From: Pseudomonas mendocina
GTDB lineage: Bacteria; Pseudomonadota; Gammaproteobacteria; Pseudomonadales; Pseudomonadaceae
Assembly: GCF_003008615.1 (NCBI RefSeq)
Contig: NZ_CP027657.1
Span: 4,960,001 to 5,024,000, forward strand
Direction: 5' to 3'
DNA: 64,000 nt
Numbering within the stretch: position 1 is the stretch's first letter; each line of letters begins with the position of its first letter. Below, piece by piece: positions 22,910 to 33,996 of the stretch. A program made the translations under genes and the position numbers. The notes beneath the pieces are model-generated. The model did not search any database. It saw nothing but the letters and a program-made list of their open reading frames with translations, and was not told the origin of the DNA.

Positions 22910-23719
22910 TCAGTCGAGTGCTTCGACCTTCAGGCGCAGCGACATGTCCTCGCGGCCCTGAGTGGTGTGCCGACGAAGCACGTCTCGGCCGCTGGAGCTG
23001 GTCTCCTCGCTGACGCCGCCCAGGGTGATCCACTCGCCAAGCCGACCACTGACACGTGTATCGGTGCTTTGCACGTCGATGACGCCGGGGCGATGGTCAT
23101 TCATCCGGTCGCGCTGACTGCTGATGGACACGTGCACCAACTCGCCGGAGAGGCTGGCCGTCACGTAGAAGCCGCGGGTCACGTCGCGGTACTGGGTGTC
23201 CTGGTAGACCTGGCCATAAGGCCCGGTGCTGGTAGTGGTCAGCGGCACGCTCTGGCCGACCTGAATCAGCGCCGGATAGCCTTCGGTGGCCTGTACCTGC
23301 TGGGTGCCACCACCACGGCTGTCGGTGCTGCGGCGGATGATGCGCACCTGGTCGCGGCCGTTCACTTCGCCGCGACCGACCTGAACCTCTGCATTGCCGG
23401 CGCTGAGCGTGCCGTCGACACGATAGCCGCGGTCGTTCTGGTAGTTGCTGTCGGCACTTTCCACGGTGATCAGCAGGCGCCGAGGCCGGGTGTCGAGTTG
23501 CTGCAGCAGGACGCGCACTTCACCGATCTTGGCCGGCGACGCATTGACGATCAGCTGGTTGCCATAGGCGCTGACCTTGCCCTCGTTGCCGAGCATCGAC
23601 TGCACGACGCCGAGAACGTCATCGGCGGTGCGGTAATTCAGCGGGATTACCTCGGTGGCCGCCTGTAGCGGCAGGCACAGGCCGAGAAGCAGGGCGGCGA
23701 ACAGCGTGCGCAGGGTCAT
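22910..23719 (-). CDS. secretin N-domain-like periplasmic protein
   Basis: A 269-residue protein with a signal peptide (MTLRTLFAALLLGLCLPLQA). Residues about 22-80 match the short secretin N-domain (IPLNYRTADDVLGVVQSML, then YGNQLIVNASPAKIGEVRVLLQQLD). Residues about 85-265 are a beta-rich segment reminiscent of the outer part of type II secretion/pilus secretins (GYPALIQVGQSVPL, VTASLSGELVHVSIS). It is much shorter than a real secretin and lacks the pore-forming barrel length, so it is not a complete outer-membrane channel. It overlaps the upstream gene by four bases. Role unknown. Confidence 0.7.
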   Translation of the reverse strand: MTLRTLFAALLLGLCLPLQAATEVIPLNYRTADDVLGVVQSMLGNEGKVSAYGNQLIVNASPAKIGEVRVLLQQLDTRPRRLLITVESADSNYQNDRGYRVDGTLSAGNAEVQVGRGEVNGRDQVRIIRRSTDSRGGGTQQVQATEGYPALIQVGQSVPLTTTSTGPYGQVYQDTQYRDVTRGFYVTASLSGELVHVSISSQRDRMNDHRPGVIDVQSTDTRVSGRLGEWITLGGVSEETSSSGRDVLRRHTTQGREDMSLRLKVEALD

Positions 23720-24357
23720 AGCAGAAAGCTCCGCAGATCGGGGTCGGTGAGGCTGGTGTCCCAGGCCTGGTCGAACCGGGCCTGGCGTTGGCGCACGCGC
23801 GCCGGATCGTTGTACAGCGTGTAGCCGGACTGCTGGTCGAGTTCCGGGCGCAGGAGCAGTCCTTTGTCGTCGGCGATCAGGTAGGCCAGTTCCTCGCTGG
23901 CATAGTCCGGGTTCAGCTTGCGGATATGCAGGTTGGAGGAAAGCCTGCGTGACAGGGCGAGCAGGCGGTGGCCTTCCTTCACGGCGCGCGTCGGGTCGCG
24001 CAGCAGGATACGCAGGTGCGACCTCGGGCTGCTCAACAGGAATCGGGTGCAGGCCTGTTGTACGCTGCTGTGGTGATAGAGCCAGGGCTCCAGGTCATCG
24101 CTGTACAGGCACAGGTTGCGCTGCGCCTGCTGGATCAGGGCGAGAACGTGAGCACGCGCTTGCTGGGGTTGGCTGAAGCGCTCCAGGCGCTCGTGCTCGC
24201 CCAGAACGAAGGGGGCAGGCTCCCATTGCGCGGCATCCGCGGTGACGGGCTCGGGATTGTGCACGGCAAAACGCCCCGGCGATTCGAATTCGATGGCTGT
24301 CAGCTCAATGGCTTCTGGCATATCGTTCGGTTCGGCCGGGGCGTCTTTTTCGTTCAT
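23716..24357 (-). CDS. phospholipase-D-like protein of unknown function
   Basis: A 213-residue cytoplasmic protein without a signal peptide. The region RFSQPQQARAHVLALIQQAQ, LCLYSDDLEPWLYHH, RILLRDP and LAYLIADDKGLLLR has the layout of one half of a phospholipase-D-like fold, but I see no HKD catalytic motif, so it is probably a non-catalytic member. It sits between a GNAT gene and the secretin-domain gene, with a four-base overlap to the latter, so it is co-transcribed with both. Function not known to me. Confidence 0.65.
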   Translation of the reverse strand: MNEKDAPAEPNDMPEAIELTAIEFESPGRFAVHNPEPVTADAAQWEPAPFVLGEHERLERFSQPQQARAHVLALIQQAQRNLCLYSDDLEPWLYHHSSVQQACTRFLLSSPRSHLRILLRDPTRAVKEGHRLLALSRRLSSNLHIRKLNPDYASEELAYLIADDKGLLLRPELDQQSGYTLYNDPARVRQRQARFDQAWDTSLTDPDLRSFLL

Positions 24358-24365
24358 CTTGCTCT

Positions 24366-24791
24366 CTACTGGCTGGTGCGCACCATATCGACGTGCGGAA
24401 TGCCGGCGTCGAGGTACTCGTCGCTGACAATCCTGAAGCCTAGCCTTTCATAGAACGGCGTGGCGTGCACCTGAGCGGTGAGCATTTGCTGATGCAGGCC
24501 GCGCTTTTCCGCTTCGGCGATCACGGCCTGCATCAGTTTCTCGCCCACTTTCAGGCCGCGCCAGTCCTTGAGCACCGAAACGCGGCCGATATGCCCGTCG
24601 GGCAGCAGGCGAGCGGTACCCACCGGATAGTCACCTTCTTCGGCGAGAAAATGCACGGCGTCGGTGTCTTCGGCGTCCCACTCCAGTTCCGGTGGTACCG
24701 ATTGCTCGGCGACGAACACGCTGTCGCGGATACGACGAAGCTCGGCATTGTCCCTATGCCAGTCCGCGACACGGACAGTGATCTCACTCAT
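24366..24791 (-). CDS. GNAT-family N-acetyltransferase
   Basis: A 141-residue acetyltransferase. The acetyl-CoA-binding segment is IGRVSVLKDWRGLKVGEKLMQ, with a Q/R-x-x-G-x-G/A-like core, followed by AEAEKRGLHQQMLTAQVHATPFYERLGF, the typical late part of the fold. The open frame is longer, but the ATG at 24791 (MSEITVRVADW) is chosen because it overlaps the roxA stop by eight bases and starts the conserved domain. The substrate is unknown; it may be a small amine or a protein N-terminus. Confidence 0.82.
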   Translation of the reverse strand: MSEITVRVADWHRDNAELRRIRDSVFVAEQSVPPELEWDAEDTDAVHFLAEEGDYPVGTARLLPDGHIGRVSVLKDWRGLKVGEKLMQAVIAEAEKRGLHQQMLTAQVHATPFYERLGFRIVSDEYLDAGIPHVDMVRTSQ

Positions 24792-25950
24792 CGGCAAATC
24801 CCAGGCTGCCTTGCTTGACCAGTTCCCACAGCAGAGTACGCCCCTCGTCCTCAGCCAGCCAGGCGCCGAGGTTTTCCACATGTAACGCATCGGCGCTGCA
24901 GATCAGTTTCAGCAGCTCGCGCAGGCGGGCGGAAACCAGGCGGCTCTGGCCGCTGGCGAACAGCACCAGGTCTTCACCGACTTCCGACCAGGCCATGCGC
25001 GCGCTGGGGTTGCGGATCAGGATCGCGCCGTCATCCAGGGCGCCGAGGAAGTCTTCTTCCTCGATCTCGATGCCGGCAACCAGCTCGGGGTACTTGGGTT
25101 CGGTCATGAACTGGCCGAACCAGGTCATCAGCAGGCGTTCGTCGCTCATGTGCTCGTTGAGCAGGGCCTTGAGGCGTTCCAGGGCGTCGCGCTGGATCTG
25201 GTTGGGATCCTCGCTCGGCTGGATGTCGGCATCGCTGTAACGCTCTTCGTCGGGCAGGAACTGGCCGAGGAAATCAGTGAAATGGGTCAGTACTTCAGCG
25301 GCGCTCGGCGCGCGGAAGCCCACGGAATAGGTCATGCAATCATCCTCAGCGGTGCCACAGTGGGCGAGGCAGGGCGGCAGATAGAGCATGTCGCCGGGTG
25401 CCAGCACCCATTCATCGGTTGGTTCGAATTGAGCCAGGATCTTCAGATCGGCGTGGGGGAGCAGCGGGCTGTCGGAATCGCACATCTGGCCAACTTGCCA
25501 GCGGCGATGGCCGTGAGCCTGCAGCAGGAATACATCGTAGTTGTCGAAATGCGGGCCGACGCCGCCACCAGGCGCGGCGAAGCTGATCATCAGGTCGTCG
25601 ATGCGCCACTTGGGCAGGAACTTGAAGTCTTCCAGCAGTTCGGCCACTTCCGGAACGAACTGGTCGACGGCTTGTACCAGCAGCGTCCAGTCGCGCTCGG
25701 GCAGTTCCTGGAAGGTGTCTTCGTTGAACGGGCCGCGTTGCAGCTCCCAGGGGCGCTCGCCGTGCTCGATCACCAGGCGCGATTCGACTTCTTCTTCCAG
25801 CGCCAGGCCAGCCAGTTCGTCCGGGCTGATCGGGCTTTCGAAGTCCGGGATCGCCTGACGCACCAGCAGCGGCTTCTTCTGCCAGTAGTCGCGCAGGAAT
25901 TCACGGGCTGTGAGGCCACCCAGCAATTGCAGCGGAGTATCAGGATTCAT
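24784..25950 (-). CDS. roxA: ribosomal protein uL16 arginine 3-hydroxylase (JmjC/cupin oxygenase)
   Basis: A 388-residue 2-oxoglutarate/Fe(II) oxygenase of the YcfD/ROX family, which hydroxylates an arginine of ribosomal protein L16 in E. coli. Seen are the N-terminal FLRDYWQKKPLLVRQA, the metal-binding HxD in GGGVGPHFDNYDVFLLQ, and the distal His in LYLPPCLAHCG. A winged-helix-like C-terminal region follows, as in YcfD. AAGG lies nine bases before the ATG. It heads a four-gene operon with the GNAT, PLD-like and secretin-domain genes. Confidence 0.9.
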   Translation of the reverse strand: MNPDTPLQLLGGLTAREFLRDYWQKKPLLVRQAIPDFESPISPDELAGLALEEEVESRLVIEHGERPWELQRGPFNEDTFQELPERDWTLLVQAVDQFVPEVAELLEDFKFLPKWRIDDLMISFAAPGGGVGPHFDNYDVFLLQAHGHRRWQVGQMCDSDSPLLPHADLKILAQFEPTDEWVLAPGDMLYLPPCLAHCGTAEDDCMTYSVGFRAPSAAEVLTHFTDFLGQFLPDEERYSDADIQPSEDPNQIQRDALERLKALLNEHMSDERLLMTWFGQFMTEPKYPELVAGIEIEEEDFLGALDDGAILIRNPSARMAWSEVGEDLVLFASGQSRLVSARLRELLKLICSADALHVENLGAWLAEDEGRTLLWELVKQGSLGFADE

Positions 25951-25983
25951 CAGTAAGCCCTTGAAATAGATAAAAACCTTAAA

Positions 25984-26010
25984 ACAAAAACGCCCGGCTC
26001 AGCCGGGCGT
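25984..26010 (-). terminator. purB terminator
   Basis: On the minus strand ACGCCCGGCT-GAGCCGGGCGT is followed by a T-rich run (TTTTTGTTTT), 19 bases after the purB stop codon. Confidence 0.88.
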
Positions 26011-26028
26011 CCTCGAGGCTGGTCGCGT

Positions 26029-27519
<1,491 letters not shown>

Positions 27520-27547
27520 TCATACATGAAAACCAGCGCTTGGCCGT

Positions 27548-28411
27548 CTATGCGCTACGTCTGGCGACCGATAACAGACTGGCGGCGAAGATCAGCGCAG
27601 CGCCGAGCAGCGACAGCGTGTCTGGTGTCTCGCCCCAAAGCAGCCAGGCGATGATGCCGGCGAAGACGATCGCCAGGTAGGCGATGGGGCCGATCAGGCC
27701 TGGCGGCGCCAGGCCGTAGGCACGCGACATGATGATCTGGCTGGCGGTGGCCAGCAGGCCAATGCCGAGCAGCCAGCCAAGCTGGGTGGCGTTCAGTGGC
27801 TGCCAGCTCCAGGTCAGCGGGATGGCGGAGAACAGTGCGCTGAACAGCGAGAAATAGAAAACGATGCGCGTGGCCGGTTCGCTGTCGCTCATCTCACGGA
27901 TCGAGACGAAGGCGAAGGCTGCCAGCAGGCTGGAGGCCAGGCCGATCAGCGCCGCTCCGTCGAACAGCGCGGCACTGGGTTTGGCCACCAGCGCCACGCC
28001 GCACAAGCCGACCAGGCTGGTGACCAGCATGCGCCGTGTCAGCGGTTCCTTGAGCCAGAAGTGGGCGATCAACGGGGTAAAGATCGGCGCCGAATAGGTG
28101 AACAGCATGGCGTCGGCCAGCGGCAGGTGGGCGATGGCGTAGAAGAAGCAGTACATCGCCGCCAGGCCGTAGGTGGTGCGCCAGAGATGGGATTTGAGGC
28201 GTGTGGTGCGCAGCGGCCTGACGCCGCGCACCAGCAGCAGCGGCAGGAAAAACAGTACGCCGACCAGATTGCGGAAAAACACCACCGACTCGTTGTTGAC
28301 GCTGGCGGATATCTCGCGGATGCCGACCCCGGTGAAGGCAAACAATAATGCGGAGATAGCCAGCAGGAGAGCGCCCTGCAGCGGTTTGACGCTGCGGCTG
28401 GGGGCGCTCAT
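27548..28411 (-). CDS. EamA/DMT-family transporter
   Basis: A 287-residue inner-membrane protein with ten predicted helices in two EamA repeats (first about residues 13-140, second about 150-285). Conserved features are FRNLVGVLFFLPLLL, the motif around LPLADAMLFTYSAPIFTPLIA, and EPLTRRMLVTSLVGLCGVALV in the first half, and LIGPIAYLAIVFAGIIAWLLWGE in the second. Members export amino acids, metabolites or nucleotide precursors; the substrate is not predictable. The ATG at 28411 lies two bases after the hflD stop, so it is in the mnmA-hflD operon. Confidence 0.85.
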   Translation of the reverse strand: MSAPSRSVKPLQGALLLAISALLFAFTGVGIREISASVNNESVVFFRNLVGVLFFLPLLLVRGVRPLRTTRLKSHLWRTTYGLAAMYCFFYAIAHLPLADAMLFTYSAPIFTPLIAHFWLKEPLTRRMLVTSLVGLCGVALVAKPSAALFDGAALIGLASSLLAAFAFVSIREMSDSEPATRIVFYFSLFSALFSAIPLTWSWQPLNATQLGWLLGIGLLATASQIIMSRAYGLAPPGLIGPIAYLAIVFAGIIAWLLWGETPDTLSLLGAALIFAASLLSVARRSA

Positions 28412-28413
28412 GT

Positions 28414-29034
28414 TCAGGCGCGCGTCAGTTCGTAGAGTTCCTTGAGCAGCTTGCCGCGGCTGAATACCAGTTGCCAGCGATGGCCGCCCAGTTGCCGCCA
28501 CAGACGTGCCGAGCGAATGCCGGCAAGCAGGAGTGCGCGAATTTTTGCGGCGTTGCTGGGCTGCTGCAGGAAGCGCATGTCGCCTTGCACCTGAATGCGC
28601 TGGCGGAAGGTGCTGATGGTGTCCTGGTACAGGCCGCCACAGGCAGCGATGACGTTGTCGTGCACCAGGCCGAAGTGCTCGACCTGTTGCTGGATCTGAT
28701 CCAGGCGATTGCCCATGGTCTCGAGCATGTCGCCGCGCTTGTCCAGTTGGCGCTCCAGGCCGATCATCGCCAGGGAATAGCGCAGGGGTTCGCGCTGCAA
28801 TGCCGACGGATTGCGCTCCAGCGAGCTGATCAGTGCGCGGTAGCCATCGCGCAGGTTGAGATCGTCACCGCCGTAGACATCCAGCGTGCTCTTCGGGTCG
28901 CGTACCAGCAGGCTGCCGAGCATGCAACTCATCGATGCCTCGCTGACCTGACCGGTGCGGGCGATCTTGTCGGCCAGTACCGCAGCTTCGAATACGGCGC
29001 CGAGCGCGACCAGTTGTTCCTGAAGTGGGCTCAT
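28414..29034 (-). CDS. hflD: high frequency lysogenization protein HflD homolog
   Basis: A 206-residue, all-helical, membrane-associated protein. In E. coli HflD counteracts phage lambda CII; its normal cellular job is unclear. Recognised by [41 protein letters not shown] and [25 protein letters not shown]. The ATG at 29034 overlaps the mnmA stop in ATGA form. The mnmA-hflD-purB arrangement is conserved in gamma-proteobacteria, here with an EamA gene inserted before purB. Confidence 0.93.
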   Translation of the reverse strand: MSPLQEQLVALGAVFEAAVLADKIARTGQVSEASMSCMLGSLLVRDPKSTLDVYGGDDLNLRDGYRALISSLERNPSALQREPLRYSLAMIGLERQLDKRGDMLETMGNRLDQIQQQVEHFGLVHDNVIAACGGLYQDTISTFRQRIQVQGDMRFLQQPSNAAKIRALLLAGIRSARLWRQLGGHRWQLVFSRGKLLKELYELTRA

Positions 29035-30143
29035 CGGGCGTCCTCGTACCAGGCTTCGGCGGTTTCGATCACGCCGCCACCCAGGCATACCTCGCCGTCG
29101 TAGAACACCACGGACTGGCCGGGGGTTACGGCGCGTTGGGGTTCATCGAATACGGCGCGATAGCCGTTCTCGGTCTTTTCCAGGGTGCAGCGCTGGTCGC
29201 TCTGGCGATAGCGCACCTTGGCCGTCAGGCGGCGTGGGCTGCTCAGATCCACCGGGTTGACCCAGTAGATTTCCGAGGCGAGCAGGGCGCGGGAGAACAG
29301 CCATGGGTGTTCGTTGCCTTGGCCGACGATCAGTACATTGCGTGTCAGATCCTTGCGCAGCACGTACCAGGGATCATCGCTGGCATCCTTCAAACCGCCG
29401 ATGCCTAGGCCCTGGCGCTGGCCGATGGTGTGGTACATCAGGCCATGGTGACGACCGATGACCTGACCGTCGGTGGTTTCGATATCGCCTGGCTGCGCCG
29501 GCAGGTACTGCTTGAGGAAGTCGCTGAAGCGACGTTCGCCAATGAAGCAGATACCGGTGGAGTCCTTCTTCTTCGCCGTGGCCAGTTCGTATTTCTCGGC
29601 AATGGCGCGCACCTGTGGCTTTTCCAGCTCACCGACCGGGAACAGGGTCTTGGCGATCTGCTCACCGCCCACGGCGTGCAGGAAGTAGCTCTGATCCTTG
29701 TTCGGATCCAGGCCCTTGAGCAGTTCGGTGCGGCCATCGATGTCGCGGCGGCGCACATAGTGGCCGGTGGCGATCAGGTCGGCTCCGAGTGACAGGGCGT
29801 AGTCGAGGAAGGCTTTGAACTTGATCTCGCGGTTGCACAGGATGTCCGGATTCGGCGTGCGTCCGGCCTTGTATTCGGCCAGAAAGTGCTCGAACACGTT
29901 ATCCCAGTACTCCGCCGCGAAGTTGGCGGTGTGCAGTTTGATGCCGATGCGGTCGCATACGGCCTGGGCGTCGGCCAGGTCATCCATGGCGGTGCAGTAT
30001 TCGGTGCCGTCGTCTTCGTCCCAGTTCTTCATGAACAGGCCTTCGACCTGATAACCCTGCTCGATCAACAGCAGGGCGGAAACGGATGAATCGACGCCGC
30101 CGGACATGCCGACGATCACGCGTTGGGTGCTAGGTGCTTGCAT
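29031..30143 (-). CDS. mnmA: tRNA-specific 2-thiouridylase
   Basis: A 370-residue enzyme that puts sulfur on U34 of tRNA-Lys, -Glu and -Gln. The P-loop of the PP-ATPase is [13 protein letters not shown]. The two catalytic cysteines are in [12 protein letters not shown] and [12 protein letters not shown]. It receives sulfur from the TusBCD-TusE relay, whose genes are also in this window (56766-58149). First gene of the mnmA-hflD-EamA group. It is followed upstream by the MocR gene of the mevalonate cassette on the same strand, which from memory is not at this place in P. aeruginosa PAO1. Confidence 0.96.
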   Translation of the reverse strand: MQAPSTQRVIVGMSGGVDSSVSALLLIEQGYQVEGLFMKNWDEDDGTEYCTAMDDLADAQAVCDRIGIKLHTANFAAEYWDNVFEHFLAEYKAGRTPNPDILCNREIKFKAFLDYALSLGADLIATGHYVRRRDIDGRTELLKGLDPNKDQSYFLHAVGGEQIAKTLFPVGELEKPQVRAIAEKYELATAKKKDSTGICFIGERRFSDFLKQYLPAQPGDIETTDGQVIGRHHGLMYHTIGQRQGLGIGGLKDASDDPWYVLRKDLTRNVLIVGQGNEHPWLFSRALLASEIYWVNPVDLSSPRRLTAKVRYRQSDQRCTLEKTENGYRAVFDEPQRAVTPGQSVVFYDGEVCLGGGVIETAEAWYEDAR

Positions 30144-30231
30144 GGGGGTCTGCGAGTGAAGCCTGAAAAGTTGCCGAGTCTACCAGAAAGCCTCCGCCCG
30201 TTCAGTGCACGGGCGAGAGCGGCTGTGGTTC

Positions 30232-31617
30232 TTATCGCGCAAGCCCCAGGTGCGTCAGGCTGCGGCGAAAGGCCGGGTCATCCAGGTAGGCGACATTGAG
30301 CCGCGTCCAGGGAACTGGCGTCTGCCGATCGACCGCGAAAATCGAGCCCGGGGCAAGCATCACGCCCTGGCTCAGGCACTGGCGGGTAAGGGTGTTGGCG
30401 TCGTCGGCGCCAGGAAAGCGGGCCCACAGGTAAAGGCTCTGTTCGGGCCGGCAGAATACCTCTGCGCCCAGTCCATCGAGTACCTCCAGGCCGCGTTTGG
30501 TGGCGGCTCGCAAGCGCTCCTGAAGGCGCGACAGGTGGCGCAGGAAGTGCCCTTCGGCGAGGATCACGTCGATGGTGCGTTCACTGTACTCGGCGCCACT
30601 GTTGTGCAGCAGCATCTTCAGGTCGGCCAGTTCCTCGATACGTTTCTTGCTGCCGGCGATGAAGCCGACACGCAAGGCGGCGGAAATCGATTTGGAAAAG
30701 CTGCCCAGATAAAGGGTGCGTTCGGACTGATCCAGAGCCGTCAGTTTTATCGCCGAACTGGGTTTGAAGTCGGCCATGGCGTCATTTTCCACCAGCAAAA
30801 GATCATGCGCTTCGGCAATCTGCAGCAGATGGTGCGCCTTGGCTGGTGAGAGGTCGGAGCCGGTCGGGTTATGACCCACGGATTGAAGGAAGAACAGCTT
30901 GGGCCTGTGCTTTTTCAGAACGTGTTCCAGCGCATCCAGATCCGGGCCATCGGCTTCTCGCGCAATGCCGAGCATGCGTGCCCCTTGCAGTTGCAGCTTT
31001 CCGAACAACGGGTAGTAGCCCGGATCCTCAACCAGAACCGTGTCGCCAGGCATCACGTAGCGACGGATGATCAGATCCATGCCGTGGTTGGCGCCCAGGG
31101 TGGTCACCAGTTGCCGTTGCGAAACGGCAATCTGGTAGTCCGCCAGCTTCTGTACCAGGCGCTGGCGCAGGTCGGGATTACCCAGCCGTGTTCCGTAGCG
31201 AAACAGGGTGGAGACCCCGCCGCGCACCACTTGCCGATGGAATTTGTCCAGGCGCATATCCATCAGCCATTCAATCGGTGGGAATCCCTCGCCCAGGTGT
31301 GAGTGGCCAGGGTCGCGGACGAACTGCTGACGCATCATCCAGATGGTGTCCAGCGCTCGGGTGTAAGGCTGTGATTCGTCATCCTCCGTGCGGACTTTCA
31401 GGTTCTTGCAGACGAAGAAGCCCTTGCCGTGCCGAGCCTCTACCAGCCCCTGTGATGCCAGGTGTTCGTAGGCAGTGATCACGGTGTTCTTGGAGTACCC
31501 ATGCAGGCGCATGTACTCGCGCAGCGATGGCAGTTTGTTGCCTTCCAGCAGGGCGCCTTCGGCGATCTGCCTGGCAATCGCGTCAGCAACTTTTTGCGCA
31601 AGGGTTTGTTTGGGCAT
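30232..31617 (-). CDS. MocR/PdxR-type regulator (GntR HTH + aminotransferase fold)
   Basis: A 461-residue regulator. Residues about 1-70 are a GntR winged helix (KLPSLREYMRLHGYSKNTVITAYEHL, then EARHGKGFFV). Residues about 100-461 are a class I aminotransferase-like domain with the PLP-binding lysine in LGSFSKSIS and the substrate segments VGHNPTGS and VENDAMADF. Such proteins bind PLP and an effector and switch divergent genes. The ATG at 31617 (MPKQTLAQKVADA) is preferred over an upstream start. It is divergent from mvaA with a 117-bp shared region and is the obvious candidate regulator of mevalonate catabolism. Confidence 0.88.
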   Translation of the reverse strand: MPKQTLAQKVADAIARQIAEGALLEGNKLPSLREYMRLHGYSKNTVITAYEHLASQGLVEARHGKGFFVCKNLKVRTEDDESQPYTRALDTIWMMRQQFVRDPGHSHLGEGFPPIEWLMDMRLDKFHRQVVRGGVSTLFRYGTRLGNPDLRQRLVQKLADYQIAVSQRQLVTTLGANHGMDLIIRRYVMPGDTVLVEDPGYYPLFGKLQLQGARMLGIAREADGPDLDALEHVLKKHRPKLFFLQSVGHNPTGSDLSPAKAHHLLQIAEAHDLLLVENDAMADFKPSSAIKLTALDQSERTLYLGSFSKSISAALRVGFIAGSKKRIEELADLKMLLHNSGAEYSERTIDVILAEGHFLRHLSRLQERLRAATKRGLEVLDGLGAEVFCRPEQSLYLWARFPGADDANTLTRQCLSQGVMLAPGSIFAVDRQTPVPWTRLNVAYLDDPAFRRSLTHLGLAR

Positions 31618-31734
31618 GGCAAAAAGGTCGTGGGTACATGGGGGTAAGTGTCTGGGCAAACTGTACCTTCTTTCATGGATACAGTGAGGATAGTGTTCCC
31701 CCAACCAAGAACAAACGACTCCAAGAGAGCCCCC
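31618..31734. promoter_or_regulatory. divergent control region, MocR gene / mvaA
   Basis: This 117-bp gap contains related hexamers: GGTACA at 31633-31638, its inverse TGTACC at 31662-31667, and GATACA within 31678-31683; CTGTACC/GGATACAG (31661-31684) also forms an imperfect dyad. MocR proteins bind repeated short boxes in exactly such gaps. AAGAACAAA (31707-31715), 20 bases before the mvaA ATG, resembles an Hfq/Crc target. No clear -35/-10 pair can be fixed. Confidence 0.5.
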
Positions 31735-33021
31735 ATGTCGATCGACTCCCGCCTGCCCAATTTCCGCAATCTGTCACCCTCGAAACGCCTCGACTACGTT
31801 AAGCAATTGCTCGGTCTGCCTGCCGAGGACTTCGCTCTTCTACGTGATGCCGGTGCCCTGCCAATTGAAATCGCCGACGGCATGATCGAGAACGTGGTTG
31901 GCACGTTCGAGTTGCCCTACGCGCTGGCGAGCAACTTTCGCATCAACGGCAGGGATGTAGTGATTCCGCTGGTGGTGGAGGAGCCTTCGGTGGTTGCCGC
32001 GGCTTCGTTCATGGCCAAGCTGGCCCGTCAATCCGGTGGTTTCCAGACTTCCAGCAGTGCGCCATTGATGCGTGCTCAGGTACAGATCATTGGTGTCAGC
32101 GATCCCTACAATGCGCGGCTCAGCCTGTTGCGCAGCAAGGAAGAGATCATCGCCCTGGCCAACAGCAAGGATCAGTTGCTGAACAGCCTGGGTGGCGGTT
32201 GTCGCGACATCGAAGTGCACACCTTCATCGACAGCCCTCGCGGGCCGATGCTGGTGGCTCACCTGATCGTCGACGTGCGCGACGCCATGGGGGCGAATAC
32301 GGTCAATACCATGGCGGAGGCGGTGGCACCGCTGATGGAGCAGATCACAGGGGGCAAGGTGCGTTTGCGCATTCTTTCCAACCTGGCCGATCTGCGCTTG
32401 GCTCGCGCCCAGGTGCGCATCGCGCCGGAGCATCTGGATACGCCAGAGTACAAAGGGGCAGAGGTCATCGAGGGGGTGATAGATGCCTATACCTTTGCGG
32501 CTATCGACCCCTACCGAGCTGCGACACACAACAAAGGCATCATGAATGGCATCGATCCATTGGTGGTGGCCACCGGTAATGACTGGCGAGCGGTGGAAGC
32601 TGGCGCCCATGCATATGCCTGTCGCAATGGTCACTACGGCTCCCTGACCACCTGGGAGAAGGACAGCCAAGGCCACCTGGTCGGCACGATTGAAATGCCC
32701 ATGCCGCTGGGGTTGGTGGGGGGCGCCACCAAGACGCATCCCCTGGCGCAGTTGTCGCTGCGCATTCTTGGTGTGAAGAGCGCACAGGAGCTGGGCGAAA
32801 TAGCGGTCGCCGTGGGCTTGGCGCAGAACCTCGGGGCTTTGCGCGCCCTGGCCACCGAAGGCATTCAGCGTGGCCACATGGCCTTGCATGCGCGCAATGT
32901 CTCACTGTCGGCTGGCGCTCGTGGCGATGAGGTGGACTGGCTGGTCAAGCTGATGGTCGAGGCGCGAGATGTACGTGCTGACCGCGCAGAGGTTCTGCTG
33001 CGCGAGAAGCGTGGGCAATGA
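31735..33021 (+). CDS. mvaA: hydroxymethylglutaryl-CoA reductase, degradative (class II, NAD-type)
   Basis: A 428-residue enzyme oxidising mevalonate with CoA to HMG-CoA. The length equals that of the classic P. mevalonii enzyme, and the four catalytic residues fall at the same numbers: Glu83 (VVEEPS), Lys267 (THNKGIM), Asp283 (TGNDW) and His381 (QRGHMALH). Asp146, which makes the P. mevalonii enzyme prefer NAD over NADP, is also present (NSKDQLLN). The sequence looks very close to MvaA from memory along its length. The ATG at 31735 ([10 protein letters not shown]) is chosen over an upstream in-frame start. mvaB follows with a four-base overlap. Confidence 0.96.
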   Translation: MSIDSRLPNFRNLSPSKRLDYVKQLLGLPAEDFALLRDAGALPIEIADGMIENVVGTFELPYALASNFRINGRDVVIPLVVEEPSVVAAASFMAKLARQSGGFQTSSSAPLMRAQVQIIGVSDPYNARLSLLRSKEEIIALANSKDQLLNSLGGGCRDIEVHTFIDSPRGPMLVAHLIVDVRDAMGANTVNTMAEAVAPLMEQITGGKVRLRILSNLADLRLARAQVRIAPEHLDTPEYKGAEVIEGVIDAYTFAAIDPYRAATHNKGIMNGIDPLVVATGNDWRAVEAGAHAYACRNGHYGSLTTWEKDSQGHLVGTIEMPMPLGLVGGATKTHPLAQLSLRILGVKSAQELGEIAVAVGLAQNLGALRALATEGIQRGHMALHARNVSLSAGARGDEVDWLVKLMVEARDVRADRAEVLLREKRGQ

Positions 33022-33926
33022 CCATGGATACGGTGAAGCTGGTAGAGGTTGGTGCACGTGACGGCCTGCAGAACGAGGCCCTGGCGCTACCGGTGGAGAT
33101 ACGCGTGGAGCTGATCGAGCGTCTGGTCGTAGCCGGATTGAGAACCCTGGAGGCAGGCGCTTTCGTCTCGCCGCGCTGGGTTCCGCAGATGGCTGGCTCC
33201 GATGAGATCCTGCGACGACTTGGACGGCGTCCGGGGGTTACCTACACGGCGCTGGTTCCTAACCTCAAGGGGCTGGATGCTGCGCTGGAGGTCGATTGCC
33301 GGGAGGTCGCCGTGTCCGCGGCGGCATCCGAGGCGTTCTCGCAGAAGAACATCAACTGTTCCATCGATGAAAGTCTGCAGCGCTTCCAGCCTGTGCTTGC
33401 CAAGGCGGCAGAGCGGGGCGTAGCGGTACGTGGCTACGTTTCCTGCGTGCTGGGTTGCCCGTTCAGCGGTGAGGTGTCGGTGGCCGATGTGGTTCGAGTC
33501 GCCCGTGAGCTGTATGCCATGGGCTGCTACGAGATCAGCCTGGGCGACACCATCGGCAGAGGTACACCCGGCAACACCAGGCGGCTCCTGGAGGCCTGCG
33601 CCAGCGAGGTGCCGATCACGGCGTTGGCCGGGCACTTTCATGACACCTACGGCATGGCAGTCGCCAACGTTCAGGCAGCTCTGGAGGCTGGTGTGCGGGT
33701 GTTCGACAGCTCGATTTCCGGGCTGGGCGGTTGCCCTTACTCACCAGGCGCCACTGGCAACGTGGCAACCGAAGAGCTGGTCTACCTGTTCCAGGGCCAG
33801 GGAGTGGCGACTGGTGTGGATCTTCCTGCACTGCTCGAAGCAGGGGCCTTTATCGATAAGGCATTAGGCAAAGCCTCGGCCTCACGGGTGGCGACTGCTT
33901 TACGCAGCAGGGCATTCAATCAGTGA
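33018..33926 (+). CDS. mvaB: hydroxymethylglutaryl-CoA lyase
   Basis: A 302-residue TIM-barrel lyase that splits HMG-CoA into acetyl-CoA and acetoacetate, completing mevalonate breakdown. The N-terminal GARDGLQNE carries the catalytic Arg/Asp, HFHDTYG (His206 and His208) binds the metal, and [20 protein letters not shown] contains the signature catalytic cysteine (Cys239 here). It belongs to the HMG-CoA lyase rather than the leucine-degradation operon type by context, as it is coupled to mvaA (ATGA overlap). No gene for acetoacetate activation lies next to it. Confidence 0.95.
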   Translation: MTMDTVKLVEVGARDGLQNEALALPVEIRVELIERLVVAGLRTLEAGAFVSPRWVPQMAGSDEILRRLGRRPGVTYTALVPNLKGLDAALEVDCREVAVSAAASEAFSQKNINCSIDESLQRFQPVLAKAAERGVAVRGYVSCVLGCPFSGEVSVADVVRVARELYAMGCYEISLGDTIGRGTPGNTRRLLEACASEVPITALAGHFHDTYGMAVANVQAALEAGVRVFDSSISGLGGCPYSPGATGNVATEELVYLFQGQGVATGVDLPALLEAGAFIDKALGKASASRVATALRSRAFNQ

Positions 33927-33996
33927 TGAACGCCCTGTCAGCCTACCAATAACCAATGAGTGACGGCCTCGCGGTCGTCCAGGCAACTGCTTCCTC

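Noticed and set aside
30196..30214. Hairpin GCCCGT/ACGGGC after the MocR gene as a terminator
   Set aside because: Only six base pairs and no T-tract in the direction of transcription; too weak to list as a terminator.
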